Source: Clostridia bacterium (lineage in GTDB: Bacteria; Bacillota; Clostridia; Oscillospirales; CAG-272). Taken from it: a stretch of DNA of 42,751 nucleotides. Where the stretch lies: positions 1 through 42,751 of the forward strand of contig JAFSRI010000051.1 in the NCBI GenBank assembly GCA_017446155.1. The letters run 5' to 3'. Under the pieces are notes generated by a model. It made no database searches, was not told the origin of the DNA, and worked only from the letters and a program-made list of their open reading frames with translations. The translations under genes and the position numbers were made by a program. Of this stretch, positions 8,776 to 17,993 are shown piece after piece. Within the stretch, counting starts at the first letter, position 1. The number at the start of each line of letters is the position of its first letter.

Positions 8776-8811
8776 CGGCTCTGCTTCCGGTCGGAAGCAG
8801 AGCCGTTTTTT
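8776..8811 (+). terminator. Strong rho-independent terminator
   Basis: A perfect 13-bp stem (8776-8788 with 8793-8805) and 4-nt loop are followed by T6. The A-run before the stem lets it act on both strands, serving the hydrolase (+) and possibly the DUF4037 gene (-). Confidence 0.92.
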
Positions 8812-8854
8812 GTTTGCTTTCTCGGCATGCCGTATTATGACGTTTCATATTGCC

Positions 8855-8937
8855 GGCAAATTTGACAGTGAACCGAAATTATTCATCCAAGGCGAAAAAG
8901 ATAAGTGTCGATTCGCCGAAAAGACGAAAAATTTGCC
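8855..8937. repeat. Nested inverted repeats next to the DUF4037 stop codon
   Basis: An outer 9-bp pair (GGCAAATTT 8855-8863 / AAATTTGCC 8929-8937) encloses an inner pair (GGCGAA 8891-8896 / TTCGCC 8912-8917). It begins 4 nt beyond the stop codon of the minus-strand gene. It may be a 3'-UTR fold; there is no T-run. Confidence 0.4.
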
Positions 8938-8940
8938 TTG

Positions 8941-9882
8941 TCAAATGCCCGCAAGAATGTTTAAGTTTCTTATTTTTGCGTCGCAGATATGGTCATTTAC
9001 CGAATATGCGTGTTTTTCAAGGTCGCCGCAAATGGCGTCGGTAATTTTCTGCGCTTGCAATTCTTCAATTATCATCATAGCGACGCTCTCTATCGCGTCA
9101 TATTTTATCTCCGATGTGTCGCCGTCGTTTTGTGAGGTGAGTAAATACTCGAACGTTTCGCCAAGCTCACTCAATTTTTCAAGTTCTCTTAAAGCGCGGA
9201 AACTCCATTTGTAATACGGCATATATTTTTTATTCAGCAGAAATACGGCGTGCATGGCGCTTTTTACAAATTCAACAACGGCAAGCTGAGCCGCCGCACT
9301 CTCTGTGTGTTTCAGACATCTCAGATAATTGTATTGTCCCGCCTGCGCCATGATGAGCAGGTTCGAGGCGAGCTTTTTCAGCCGCACGTCATCGGGCAAG
9401 TATTTAAGTGTTTTACGAATGGCTGAAAAAGTCCCGTCGCCGTCGAAGAATATTTCGCCGCCCGTCACCTCGCAAAGATACTGCTCGGAAATTGTCAGCC
9501 AATCTCTTGTGTCAAGTTTTCCGTCGCTACGGCCGAGTTTTTCTGTTAGAAAATCTCCAAGTCGAATGACGCCGTGCCTGTTTCCGCCGACGGCTGAAAG
9601 CGGTTGGCGTTTGAAACCCGAAAATTCTTTCGGCAGTTTTGCGTATTCTCTTTCGAGTTGGAATGCCGTTTGACGGTCGATAATATCTTCGCCCGGTATG
9701 AAAATACAGAAGCCCGGCTCGAAGTCGTGGTCTTGCGATATATCGTCGTCAAAGCCGAGACATTCCGAACCGCTGCCGCAAAGCCCGACGCACAACTGAC
9801 ATTTTATATCGGAAAACTTCCCGTCGAGCATTTTTTGCCCGTATTCTTCATAATATTTTCTTGAAAGTTCAAGCCCTTGCAT
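8941..9882 (-). CDS. DUF4037 domain protein, nucleotidyltransferase-like
   Basis: A 313-aa cytosolic protein that I recognise as DUF4037. The N-terminal part carries a polymerase-beta-type nucleotidyltransferase signature: GS at 36-37, then the acidic pair D51-x-D53 (QDHDFEPG). The C-terminal half is helical. This suggests transfer of a nucleotide to an unknown substrate; activity is inferred only. The longer open frame (to 10080) lies inside the upstream gene, so I chose the ATG at 9882, where RNA GAAGAGG and family similarity begin. It overlaps the TPR gene by 14 nt, implying translational coupling and joint function. Confidence 0.8.
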   Translation of the reverse strand: MQGLELSRKYYEEYGQKMLDGKFSDIKCQLCVGLCGSGSECLGFDDDISQDHDFEPGFCIFIPGEDIIDRQTAFQLEREYAKLPKEFSGFKRQPLSAVGGNRHGVIRLGDFLTEKLGRSDGKLDTRDWLTISEQYLCEVTGGEIFFDGDGTFSAIRKTLKYLPDDVRLKKLASNLLIMAQAGQYNYLRCLKHTESAAAQLAVVEFVKSAMHAVFLLNKKYMPYYKWSFRALRELEKLSELGETFEYLLTSQNDGDTSEIKYDAIESVAMMIIEELQAQKITDAICGDLEKHAYSVNDHICDAKIRNLNILAGI

Positions 9883-10702
9883 AAATTTTTTCAGCCTCTT
9901 CCTTAAAAAACTTTTCGTCGAAGAAATGCCCGTAATAGCCGAACGTCGGCGCACATTTTTCGCATACGAACGCATAATAGCCGTTGTGAGGTACGGTGGG
10001 GGTGAGAAGCAGCGTTTTTGCTCTGTCAAGCAACGCTTCGATGTCACCCTCGCCATCTTCGAGTCCTTTTTGAGCCTCAACTACGTTTGCCATGTTGAGA
10101 TACGTTATCGCTTGTTCAAGCTCGCCGTACTCAACCTTTTTCATAACTTCTATCGCTTTTCCGAAAAGCTCCGTCGCCTCGTCAAATCTGCCCGCGTCGC
10201 AAAGTGCAAGCGCCATATTGTTATACAGTCCGCCGAGTTTTGCGTCGCTGTCTTTCAGCAGTTTTTCATATAACACGCGTGCACGCTCGTAAAGCGGAAT
10301 CGCTTTCTGCGATTCTCCAAAGGCTTTCAGCACCGTTGCGGCGTTTACAAACGTAGTTGCCTCGGTTGTCGTTTCATGAAGTTTCAACGCCTCTGTCAGC
10401 GCCAGAGCGTTGTTCATTGCGTCATATGCGTCGTTTTTTCTGCCTGTTTTGCGGTAAAGCCCCATAAGTTCGTTCTGAATAAACAATTCTCCGCCGCCGT
10501 CGCGTCCGGCGCGTGCTTCGTCTATCCAATATTTCAGATGTCTTTCGCCACCGGCATAATCGTTGTGCGAAAGGTATTCGTCGAGTTTTTCCTTTACGCG
10601 CGAGATATTTATCTGCGCAACGGGAGGTGTGTCGTCATAAAACGTTGTACAAAGCGGGCACGCCGGCTCTAAGTAATCTTCAAATTCAAGTTTTCCGTTC
10701 AT
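9869..10702 (-). CDS. TPR-repeat protein partnered with the DUF4037 protein
   Basis: A 277-aa cytosolic protein with four to five tetratricopeptide-like helix pairs (about residues 70-235; for example GLYNNMALALCDAGRFDEA). It is flanked by Cys motifs: CPLC near the N-terminus (15-18) and CEKC near residue 249. TPRs mediate protein binding and the paired cysteines could bind a metal. The DUF4037 gene starts inside its 3' end, so the two probably work as a complex. It has its own promoter at 10733-10761. Confidence 0.75.
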   Translation of the reverse strand: MNGKLEFEDYLEPACPLCTTFYDDTPPVAQINISRVKEKLDEYLSHNDYAGGERHLKYWIDEARAGRDGGGELFIQNELMGLYRKTGRKNDAYDAMNNALALTEALKLHETTTEATTFVNAATVLKAFGESQKAIPLYERARVLYEKLLKDSDAKLGGLYNNMALALCDAGRFDEATELFGKAIEVMKKVEYGELEQAITYLNMANVVEAQKGLEDGEGDIEALLDRAKTLLLTPTVPHNGYYAFVCEKCAPTFGYYGHFFDEKFFKEEAEKIYARA

Positions 10703-10732
10703 GTTCGGTTTTCCGTTCTTGTTTTTTATTTA

Positions 10733-10761
10733 AGTATATCATATCCACGCTTGGAATGCAA
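10733..10761 (-). promoter_or_regulatory. Sigma-A promoter of the TPR-DUF4037 operon
   Basis: On the minus strand, TTGCAT (10756-10761) and TATACT (10733-10738) are 17 bp apart, with an extended -10 TG. The rest of the 366-nt divergent gap (10703-11068) holds only this promoter and the plus-strand one at 10965. Confidence 0.7.
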
Positions 10762-10964
10762 TCATAAAAAACGCCGTCCGAAAACTTGTGCGGAATATTT
10801 ATTTACCCGGTATATAAATAACATTTTAATAAACTTTAACAGGCAAAAAACGGTAAAAAATTTCCGAAATGGGGGATAATTGGCTTTTGTGACGGATAAA
10901 ACCGGAAAAATGAGCGATAATAATTCAAAAAACGACGCAAAAAGGGCATAAAAAAAGAAAAAAC

Positions 10965-10993
10965 TTGACAAACGTTATAAATAATTATATAAT
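10965..10993 (+). promoter_or_regulatory. Sigma-A promoter of the acyl-ligase/ACP operon
   Basis: TTGACA (10965-10970) and TATAAT (10988-10993) are 17 bp apart. AAGAGG (11057-11062) is 6 nt before the ATG at 11069. Confidence 0.88.
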
Positions 10994-11068
10994 CGTATTT
11001 GTATGATAAAATACTAATCGATAAAGTCAAAAATCGCATACATATCTTATTTTATAAAGAGGTAATAT

Positions 11069-12781
11069 ATGAAGAAAACCCAACCGACGCATACCGTATA
11101 TAATATGAGCTCTCTATACGACGGCGTCGTAAAAGAGGCGGAACGGTACGGCGATAAGGCAAGATATATTTATATTGACAAAGCGACAAAAGAAGAAAAG
11201 ACGATAACATATAATGAAATGCTCGAAAGAGTAAACTCAATAGCGGCGGCGGAAACCGCATTCGGTTTTGCCGGCGAGCCTGTCGTTATTACTGGCGAGT
11301 CAAACCCGTATTACGTTGTTACGTATCTCTCAACCGTCGCGTGCGGAGGTATAAGCGTTCCGCTTGATAAAGACATTTCGGTCGAAGCGTTCTGCGGATT
11401 TACTGAGATGTGCGAAGCAAAAGTTATCGTTTACACGGCTTCGCTTCACAAAAAGATTTTGGAAGCGGAAAAAATGCTTCCTAATATCAAATATTTTATA
11501 TGTATAGAATATTCCGGCGACGATTTTCCGGAGGACCCGCGTTTCATTCGCTTTGAGGATTTTCTTGAAGCAGGGCGCAAAGCGCACGACGACGGAGTGA
11601 GAACGGCAGAAGAGCACGTGGCGGACATCGACAAGACTTGCGCCATAATCTTCACCTCAGGCACGACAGGCACGAGCAAGGGCGTTATGCTTTCGGAAAG
11701 AAATCTCGTTACGTCAACAATCGACTGCTGCTCGATAATGAAGGTTGATGTCGACGACGTTTACGTTTCCGTCCTCCCGTTCCACCACACATATGAATTC
11801 ACAATTTCTCAGCTTGCGCTTCCCAACACGGGCGGCACGACGTTTATAAACGACTCGATTAAAAACACGCTGAGAAGTTTTGCCAAATATAAACCCACAA
11901 TGCTTATTCTCGTTCCGCTTTATGTTGAAACGATGTACAAGCGCATTTGGGCGGAAATAAACAAAAAGGGCAAAGCAAAGCAGGTAAAAGCCGCAATGAA
12001 ATTAAGCCGTGCGCTGAAAAAAGTCGGCATCGACGTTCGCCGCAAATTGTTCAAAGACATTCTCGCGGCGTTCGGAGGGGAGTTGCACGGTATTGTTTGC
12101 GGTGGCGCGCCGCTTAGAGCTGAACTTGTCGAGGACTTCGACGCGTTCGGCATCAATATCTGCGAGGGATACGGCATCACCGAATGTTCGCCGCTTATCT
12201 CCGCAAACCCTGTCCATTGGAAGAAACTTCATTCGTGCGGACTTGTGGTAAATCACATGCAGGTTCGTATTGACAAAGCCGACCCCGAAGATGAAACGGG
12301 CGAGATCGTTGCCAAAGGGGACGCTGTGATGAAGGGCTATTATAAAAACCCCGAGGCGAGCGCGGAAGCGTTCACCGACGACGGCTGGTTCAGAACGGGC
12401 GACATCGGATATATTGACGATGACAATTTCGTTTTTATAACCGGAAGGAAAAAGAATGTTATAATTCTTTCCAACGGCAAAAACGTTTTCCCGGAAGAGC
12501 TTGAAGAATATCTCGGCGAAAGCAAGTATATTTCGGAATGTGTCGTGCTCGGCAGAAAAGCCGAGGGCAGCGACGACGTTGCTATTTGGGCTATCGTTTA
12601 CCCCAACTACGATGAGTTTGAGGGGAAGAGCAAAGAAGAGATAGAAGAAACGATAAAGGGTGAGGTTGACAAGGTCAACAAGAAACTGCCAATATTCAAA
12701 CACATCCCGAATGTTGAAATTCGCGAAACGGAGTTTGAAAAAACGACCTCGAAGAAGATAATGAGGTATAAAGTTAAATAA
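11069..12781 (+). CDS. AMP-dependent acyl-CoA/acyl-ACP synthetase
   Basis: A 570-aa ANL-superfamily adenylate-forming enzyme that activates a carboxylic acid with ATP and passes it to CoA or a carrier protein. The P-loop TSGTTGTSKG is at 196-205, then the EGYGITECSP motif, the hinge TGDIGYID, and a C-terminal TTSKKIMR with Lys563 in the place of the catalytic lysine. Length fits long-chain fatty acid ligases. An acyl carrier protein gene follows after 46 nt and shares the promoter and terminator, so the natural acceptor is probably that ACP. Substrate unknown; medium- or long-chain fatty acid is the default guess. Confidence 0.88.
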   Translation: MKKTQPTHTVYNMSSLYDGVVKEAERYGDKARYIYIDKATKEEKTITYNEMLERVNSIAAAETAFGFAGEPVVITGESNPYYVVTYLSTVACGGISVPLDKDISVEAFCGFTEMCEAKVIVYTASLHKKILEAEKMLPNIKYFICIEYSGDDFPEDPRFIRFEDFLEAGRKAHDDGVRTAEEHVADIDKTCAIIFTSGTTGTSKGVMLSERNLVTSTIDCCSIMKVDVDDVYVSVLPFHHTYEFTISQLALPNTGGTTFINDSIKNTLRSFAKYKPTMLILVPLYVETMYKRIWAEINKKGKAKQVKAAMKLSRALKKVGIDVRRKLFKDILAAFGGELHGIVCGGAPLRAELVEDFDAFGINICEGYGITECSPLISANPVHWKKLHSCGLVVNHMQVRIDKADPEDETGEIVAKGDAVMKGYYKNPEASAEAFTDDGWFRTGDIGYIDDDNFVFITGRKKNVIILSNGKNVFPEELEEYLGESKYISECVVLGRKAEGSDDVAIWAIVYPNYDEFEGKSKEEIEETIKGEVDKVNKKLPIFKHIPNVEIRETEFEKTTSKKIMRYKVK

Positions 12782-12792
12782 TATATTTTATT

Positions 12793-12809
12793 CGGCGGGA
12801 AATCCGCCG
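12793..12809 (+). other. Small intercistronic hairpin
   Basis: CGGCGG (12793-12798) pairs with CCGCCG (12804-12809) between the ligase and ACP genes. There is no T-run. It could set relative expression of the two genes by RNA processing or stability. Confidence 0.4.
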
Positions 12810-12827
12810 GGAAAGAGAGTAAATAAA

Positions 12828-13052
12828 ATGTTTGAAGAGATTAAGTCAATTATGATGGAAACGCTTTCAATCCCCGAGGATCAAATAACGGCGGAAGCAA
12901 ACCTTGAAGCAGACCTCGGAATAAGCTCGCTCGAACTTTATGAGCTCGGCGGAAAGCTAATGGAAGTTTATGACATCGAGATCGAAGAAGAAGAGATCCA
13001 TTCCTTCATTACCGTGCAGGATATTGTTGATTACATCGAATCGCACACTTAA
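12828..13052 (+). CDS. Acyl carrier protein
   Basis: A 74-aa, very acidic four-helix carrier protein. The phosphopantetheine site reads DLGISSLE, with Ser34 as the expected attachment residue; the usual Asp before that Ser is itself a Ser. This departs from housekeeping fatty-acid ACPs, suggesting a dedicated carrier for the adjacent ligase. Co-transcribed with the ligase and ended by the terminator at 13068. Confidence 0.88.
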   Translation: MFEEIKSIMMETLSIPEDQITAEANLEADLGISSLELYELGGKLMEVYDIEIEEEEIHSFITVQDIVDYIESHT

Positions 13053-13067
13053 AAATGAAACATAATC

Positions 13068-13097
13068 AAACAGCCCGCCTTTCAGCGGGCTGTTTTG
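13068..13097 (+). terminator. Rho-independent terminator after the ACP gene
   Basis: An 11-bp stem (13068-13078 with 13085-13095) with a 6-nt loop and a T-run begins 15 nt after the ACP stop. Confidence 0.9.
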
Positions 13098-13298
13098 CTT
13101 TTCAGGGTGAATTACACTATCGGGTGCAACAGAAAAGAAAAAATTGAAGTTCATAAAAATCTTCGGTAGAACGGAGTTGCCACTCAACATTCAAAATGAG
13201 AGAAACATGTGAAACACACATCTTGTCATATAAGAGAGGAGCTGTCTGCGGAAATGTTAAAAAACGGGGCGAACTTTCGGGATACAGAGAAAACATAA

Positions 13299-13332
13299 AA
13301 AACTCTCCCGACAAAAATTGGGGGAGAGTTTT
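13299..13332 (-). terminator. Terminator of the hisS-aspS-mscS-RNHCP operon
   Basis: An 11-bp stem (13299-13309 with 13322-13332) lies 27 nt beyond the minus-strand stop at 13359, with an A-rich plus-strand flank that gives a U-run on the minus transcript. The stretch 13098-13298 shows no gene. Confidence 0.8.
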
Positions 13333-13358
13333 CGGTTGTTGTTTGATGACGGGCGCGG

Positions 13359-13682
13359 TTACCTTACCGTTAGTTTAATTATAAGGTTTATATCGTCCGG
13401 CTGAACTTTTGCGTCCGTTGCCGCTTTGTTGCGCCTTATCGCGCCGCATTTTGTGCATTTGTGCGTTATTATATATCCCTTTTTTGCGTCAGGCTCGGCT
13501 GAGATAGGCCTCATAAGTCCGCCGCATTCGGCGGCTCTGTCACCGGGGTTAATGTCGAGATGCAGCGAGCAAAGACAGCGCGGGCAATGATTGCGGCACG
13601 AATAGCCGAGCGGCTTTACTTTCAGCCCGCAATTTTGGCATACGAACTCCTCATCGAGTTTTGTAAACAGCTTTTGTTCCAT
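13359..13682 (-). CDS. RNHCP domain protein
   Basis: A 107-aa zinc-ribbon-like protein. It carries the namesake motif RNHCP (residues ~30-34) within CRNHCPRCLCS, an upstream CQNC pair and a downstream CTKCGA pair, giving two probable Cys4 metal sites. The RNHCP family has no established function; nucleic-acid binding is a guess. Its ATG shares one base with the mscS stop codon (TAATG), so translation is coupled to the channel gene. Confidence 0.85.
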   Translation of the reverse strand: MEQKLFTKLDEEFVCQNCGLKVKPLGYSCRNHCPRCLCSLHLDINPGDRAAECGGLMRPISAEPDAKKGYIITHKCTKCGAIRRNKAATDAKVQPDDINLIIKLTVR

Positions 13683-14569
13683 TATTTTTCGTTCTTCATG
13701 TGAACGTCGACCTGCGGGAACGGTATTTCGATTCCTTTTCTGTCAAACAGTTTCTTTGCCGCTTCAAGCATATCAAAATTCACCGTCCAATAATCGCCGC
13801 TCTTTACCCATGCCCTTGTTGTAAAAACCAATGCGCTGTCGTCATGCTTTGAAAGGCGTACAAACGGCGCGGGATCTTTTAAGATAAGGTCGTGGTTTGT
13901 CATTATCGCCATAAGCGATTCTTTTACAAGGTCAATATCGGAATCGTATGCGACGGAAAACGTCAGGTCTAATCTTCTCGTTTCGTTTGCGCTGAAATCT
14001 GTTACCGCCGCGTTTGAAAGCGCGCCGTTAGGTATCATTATGCGCTTGTTGTCAACGGTCATAAGCGTGGTGTAGAAAATGCCGATGTCGGTCACGGTTC
14101 CTTCGTGTGAGCCGTCGGAGATATAGTCGCCGACTTCAAACGGACGGTACAGCAGTATCATAAATCCTCCCGCCAGGTTTGCAAGACTTCCTTGCAGAGC
14201 AAGACCAATGGCGAGACCTGCCGAGCCGAGCACGGCGATAAGCGACGTCATGGAAACGCCGAGTATACCCGCGACGGTGATGACGAGCACAAAATAGAGC
14301 AGTATTTTTACAACGTCTTTAAACAGCGTCTGCGCGGTTTTTGTAAGTTTTTGAAATCCTTTGCCACGGCAAATGAGTTTCATCAACAGCTTTATGAGCT
14401 TAAATCCGACGAAAAGTATTATGAGCGAGACGACGAGCCTTACGCCGAACGTCGTTGCATATTCGGCTATCTTTGTCCAAAGCGACGTGAAAAACGCCGA
14501 AATGCTTTCCGGTTCTGCAGTGACTGCCGTTTCCGTTGCCTCAGCTACCGTTGTTACAACCTCATCCAT
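13682..14569 (-). CDS. mscS: Small-conductance mechanosensitive channel (MscS family)
   Basis: A 295-aa tension-gated channel that releases solutes on hypo-osmotic shock. After an N-terminal stretch come three hydrophobic segments (about 40-62, 84-105, 110-130). The third is the Gly/Ala-rich pore helix (GSAGLAIGLALQGSLAN), followed by the beta domain (RPFEVGDYI) and an alpha/beta cytoplasmic part. Length matches the E. coli MscS class. AGGAGG lies before the start. It sits 54 nt after aspS and overlaps the RNHCP gene by one base. Confidence 0.92.
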   Translation of the reverse strand: MDEVVTTVAEATETAVTAEPESISAFFTSLWTKIAEYATTFGVRLVVSLIILFVGFKLIKLLMKLICRGKGFQKLTKTAQTLFKDVVKILLYFVLVITVAGILGVSMTSLIAVLGSAGLAIGLALQGSLANLAGGFMILLYRPFEVGDYISDGSHEGTVTDIGIFYTTLMTVDNKRIMIPNGALSNAAVTDFSANETRRLDLTFSVAYDSDIDLVKESLMAIMTNHDLILKDPAPFVRLSKHDDSALVFTTRAWVKSGDYWTVNFDMLEAAKKLFDRKGIEIPFPQVDVHMKNEK

Positions 14570-14623
14570 ATGGAAATATCCTCCTGATTTTTTCGGGATA
14601 AATTGCGATATTTTTTTTTGCCG

Positions 14624-16414
<1,791 letters not shown>

Positions 16415-16435
16415 GGTGTTATATTATCCTTTCGG

Positions 16436-17752
16436 TTAATCTTTCTTTATTATTTGAGAGGCTTGCTCGGCGCTGACCGAGGTCTGCTCGCCCGTCGTCA
16501 TGTTTCTTAAACTTACCTTTCCTTCGGCGGCTTCGCTTTCGCCGATTACGGCGACGAATTTCACACCGCATCTGTCGGCGTATTTAAACTTCGCTTTAAG
16601 GGACTTAGCCGACCAGTATACGTCCGTTTCAACGCCTGCCGAGCGGAGCGCCTCCGCCGTTTTTGCGGCGGCCGGGAACTGTTCTTCGCCCATTGGAAGC
16701 AGAAGCGCTTTTGACACAGTTTTTGTTTCGGTGTTTATCATTCCGTTGTCTTTCAGCTGAGCGAAAAGACGGGAAAGCCCTATCGACGCGCCGACGCCGG
16801 GGAGTTTTTTGTCGGTGTAAAAGCCGGCGAGGTCGTCATATCTGCCGCCGGAGCATACAGAGCCGAAGTTTTCGTGCCCGACGATGAACGTTTCATAAAC
16901 GGTGCCGGTATAGTAGTCGAGTCCGCGGACGATGGAAAGGTCTATTTCCATGTTTTTTTCTTTAACGCCGAGCCCGTGCGCCAAATTTACGACTTTTTCA
17001 AGCTCGTCTACACCGAACGTAAATTTTTCATTTGAACAGAGCGCGCGCAAAGCCGCGATTTTCTCTTTATTGCTGCCGGAAATTTTGACAAACGCGTCTA
17101 TTTTTTCAAGCTGAGCTTCGTTTACGCCGAGTTTTATCAATTCCTCGTGTGTTTTTTCAAGTCCTATCTTCGGCAGCTTGTCTATCGTTCTCATAACGTC
17201 TGCCGTAAGATCGCCCAAGCCGAGCTCTGAAAAGAAGCCCGAAAGGATCTTTCGGTTGTTTATTCTTATAACAAACTCGCCTATATCAAGCTCGCAAAAT
17301 ACCGCGCTTATCGCCGCTGTCACTTCCGCGTCATAGCTTAAATCCAGCTCTTCCGCGCCTATAACATCGATGTCGCACTGATAAAACTCGCGGTATCTGC
17401 CTTTTTGCGGGCGTTCACCGCGGAACGATTTGCTGATTTGATAGCGCTTGAACGGGAACGACAAGTCAGGGTAGTGCTGAGCGACGTATCTTGAAAGCGG
17501 CACGGTAAGGTCAAAGCGGAGCGCCACGTCGCTGTCATGATGCTGAAAGCGGTATATTTGTTTTTCAGTTTCGCCGCCTGCTTTTGCCAAAAGCACCTCG
17601 GAATATTCCAGCGTCGGGGTGTCGAGCGGTACAAAGCCGAAACGGCGATATGTTTTTTCGATTTTGCCCTTTATTTCTTCAAACGCTATCTGATCTGCCG
17701 GAAGCAGTTCGATAAAGCCTTGAAGTATTTTAGGAGTAACCTTCTGTTCCAT
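16436..17752 (-). CDS. hisS: Histidyl-tRNA synthetase
   Basis: A 438-aa class II synthetase that charges tRNA-His. Visible motifs: LRFDLTVPLSRY, motif 2 region RYREFYQCDIDVIG, the HisRS-specific RGLDYYTGTVYE, SGGRYDDL, and motif 3 GVGASIGLSRL, followed by the C-terminal anticodon-binding domain. The frame is open 14 codons further, but AAAGGAG directly precedes the internal ATG at 17752, which also begins the family-like sequence. aspS follows after 21 nt, the usual hisS-aspS order of Bacillota. Confidence 0.95.
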   Translation of the reverse strand: MEQKVTPKILQGFIELLPADQIAFEEIKGKIEKTYRRFGFVPLDTPTLEYSEVLLAKAGGETEKQIYRFQHHDSDVALRFDLTVPLSRYVAQHYPDLSFPFKRYQISKSFRGERPQKGRYREFYQCDIDVIGAEELDLSYDAEVTAAISAVFCELDIGEFVIRINNRKILSGFFSELGLGDLTADVMRTIDKLPKIGLEKTHEELIKLGVNEAQLEKIDAFVKISGSNKEKIAALRALCSNEKFTFGVDELEKVVNLAHGLGVKEKNMEIDLSIVRGLDYYTGTVYETFIVGHENFGSVCSGGRYDDLAGFYTDKKLPGVGASIGLSRLFAQLKDNGMINTETKTVSKALLLPMGEEQFPAAAKTAEALRSAGVETDVYWSAKSLKAKFKYADRCGVKFVAVIGESEAAEGKVSLRNMTTGEQTSVSAEQASQIIKKD

Positions 17753-17885
17753 TATTTCTCCTTTGCATATCGGCGGTACGGTTTTATGCGGCAAACGCCG
17801 CGATCATCTTGCTTGCGGGAAATTTTATTATAAGAAAAAACCACAGCGAAACGTATTATCCGCCGAATTATATTTATGATATATT

Positions 17886-17913
17886 ATTATAACATATTTT
17901 TTCTGTTTTTCAA
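17886..17913 (-). promoter_or_regulatory. Sigma-A promoter of the hisS operon
   Basis: On the minus strand TTGAAA (17908-17913) and TATAAT (17886-17891) are 16 bp apart, with a TG just upstream of the -10 box. It is back to back with the recG promoter. Confidence 0.65.
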
Positions 17914-17931
17914 TAATTTTAAGTGGTATTG

Positions 17932-17960
17932 TTGACTAAAAAATGCAGTTATGATATAAT
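17932..17960 (+). promoter_or_regulatory. Sigma-A promoter of recG
   Basis: TTGACT (17932-17937) and TATAAT (17955-17960) are 17 bp apart, with the recG ATG 33 nt downstream and a GGGGAAGGGG purine stretch as the ribosome site. Confidence 0.8.
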
Positions 17961-17993
17961 TTTTTTAAAATAAAACGGGGAAGGGGCGCTATT

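Noticed and set aside
9883..10080. N-terminal extension of the DUF4037 protein to 10080
   Set aside because: It lies wholly inside the TPR gene in another frame, is rich in Arg/Ser without family similarity, and the ATG at 9882 has a ribosome site.
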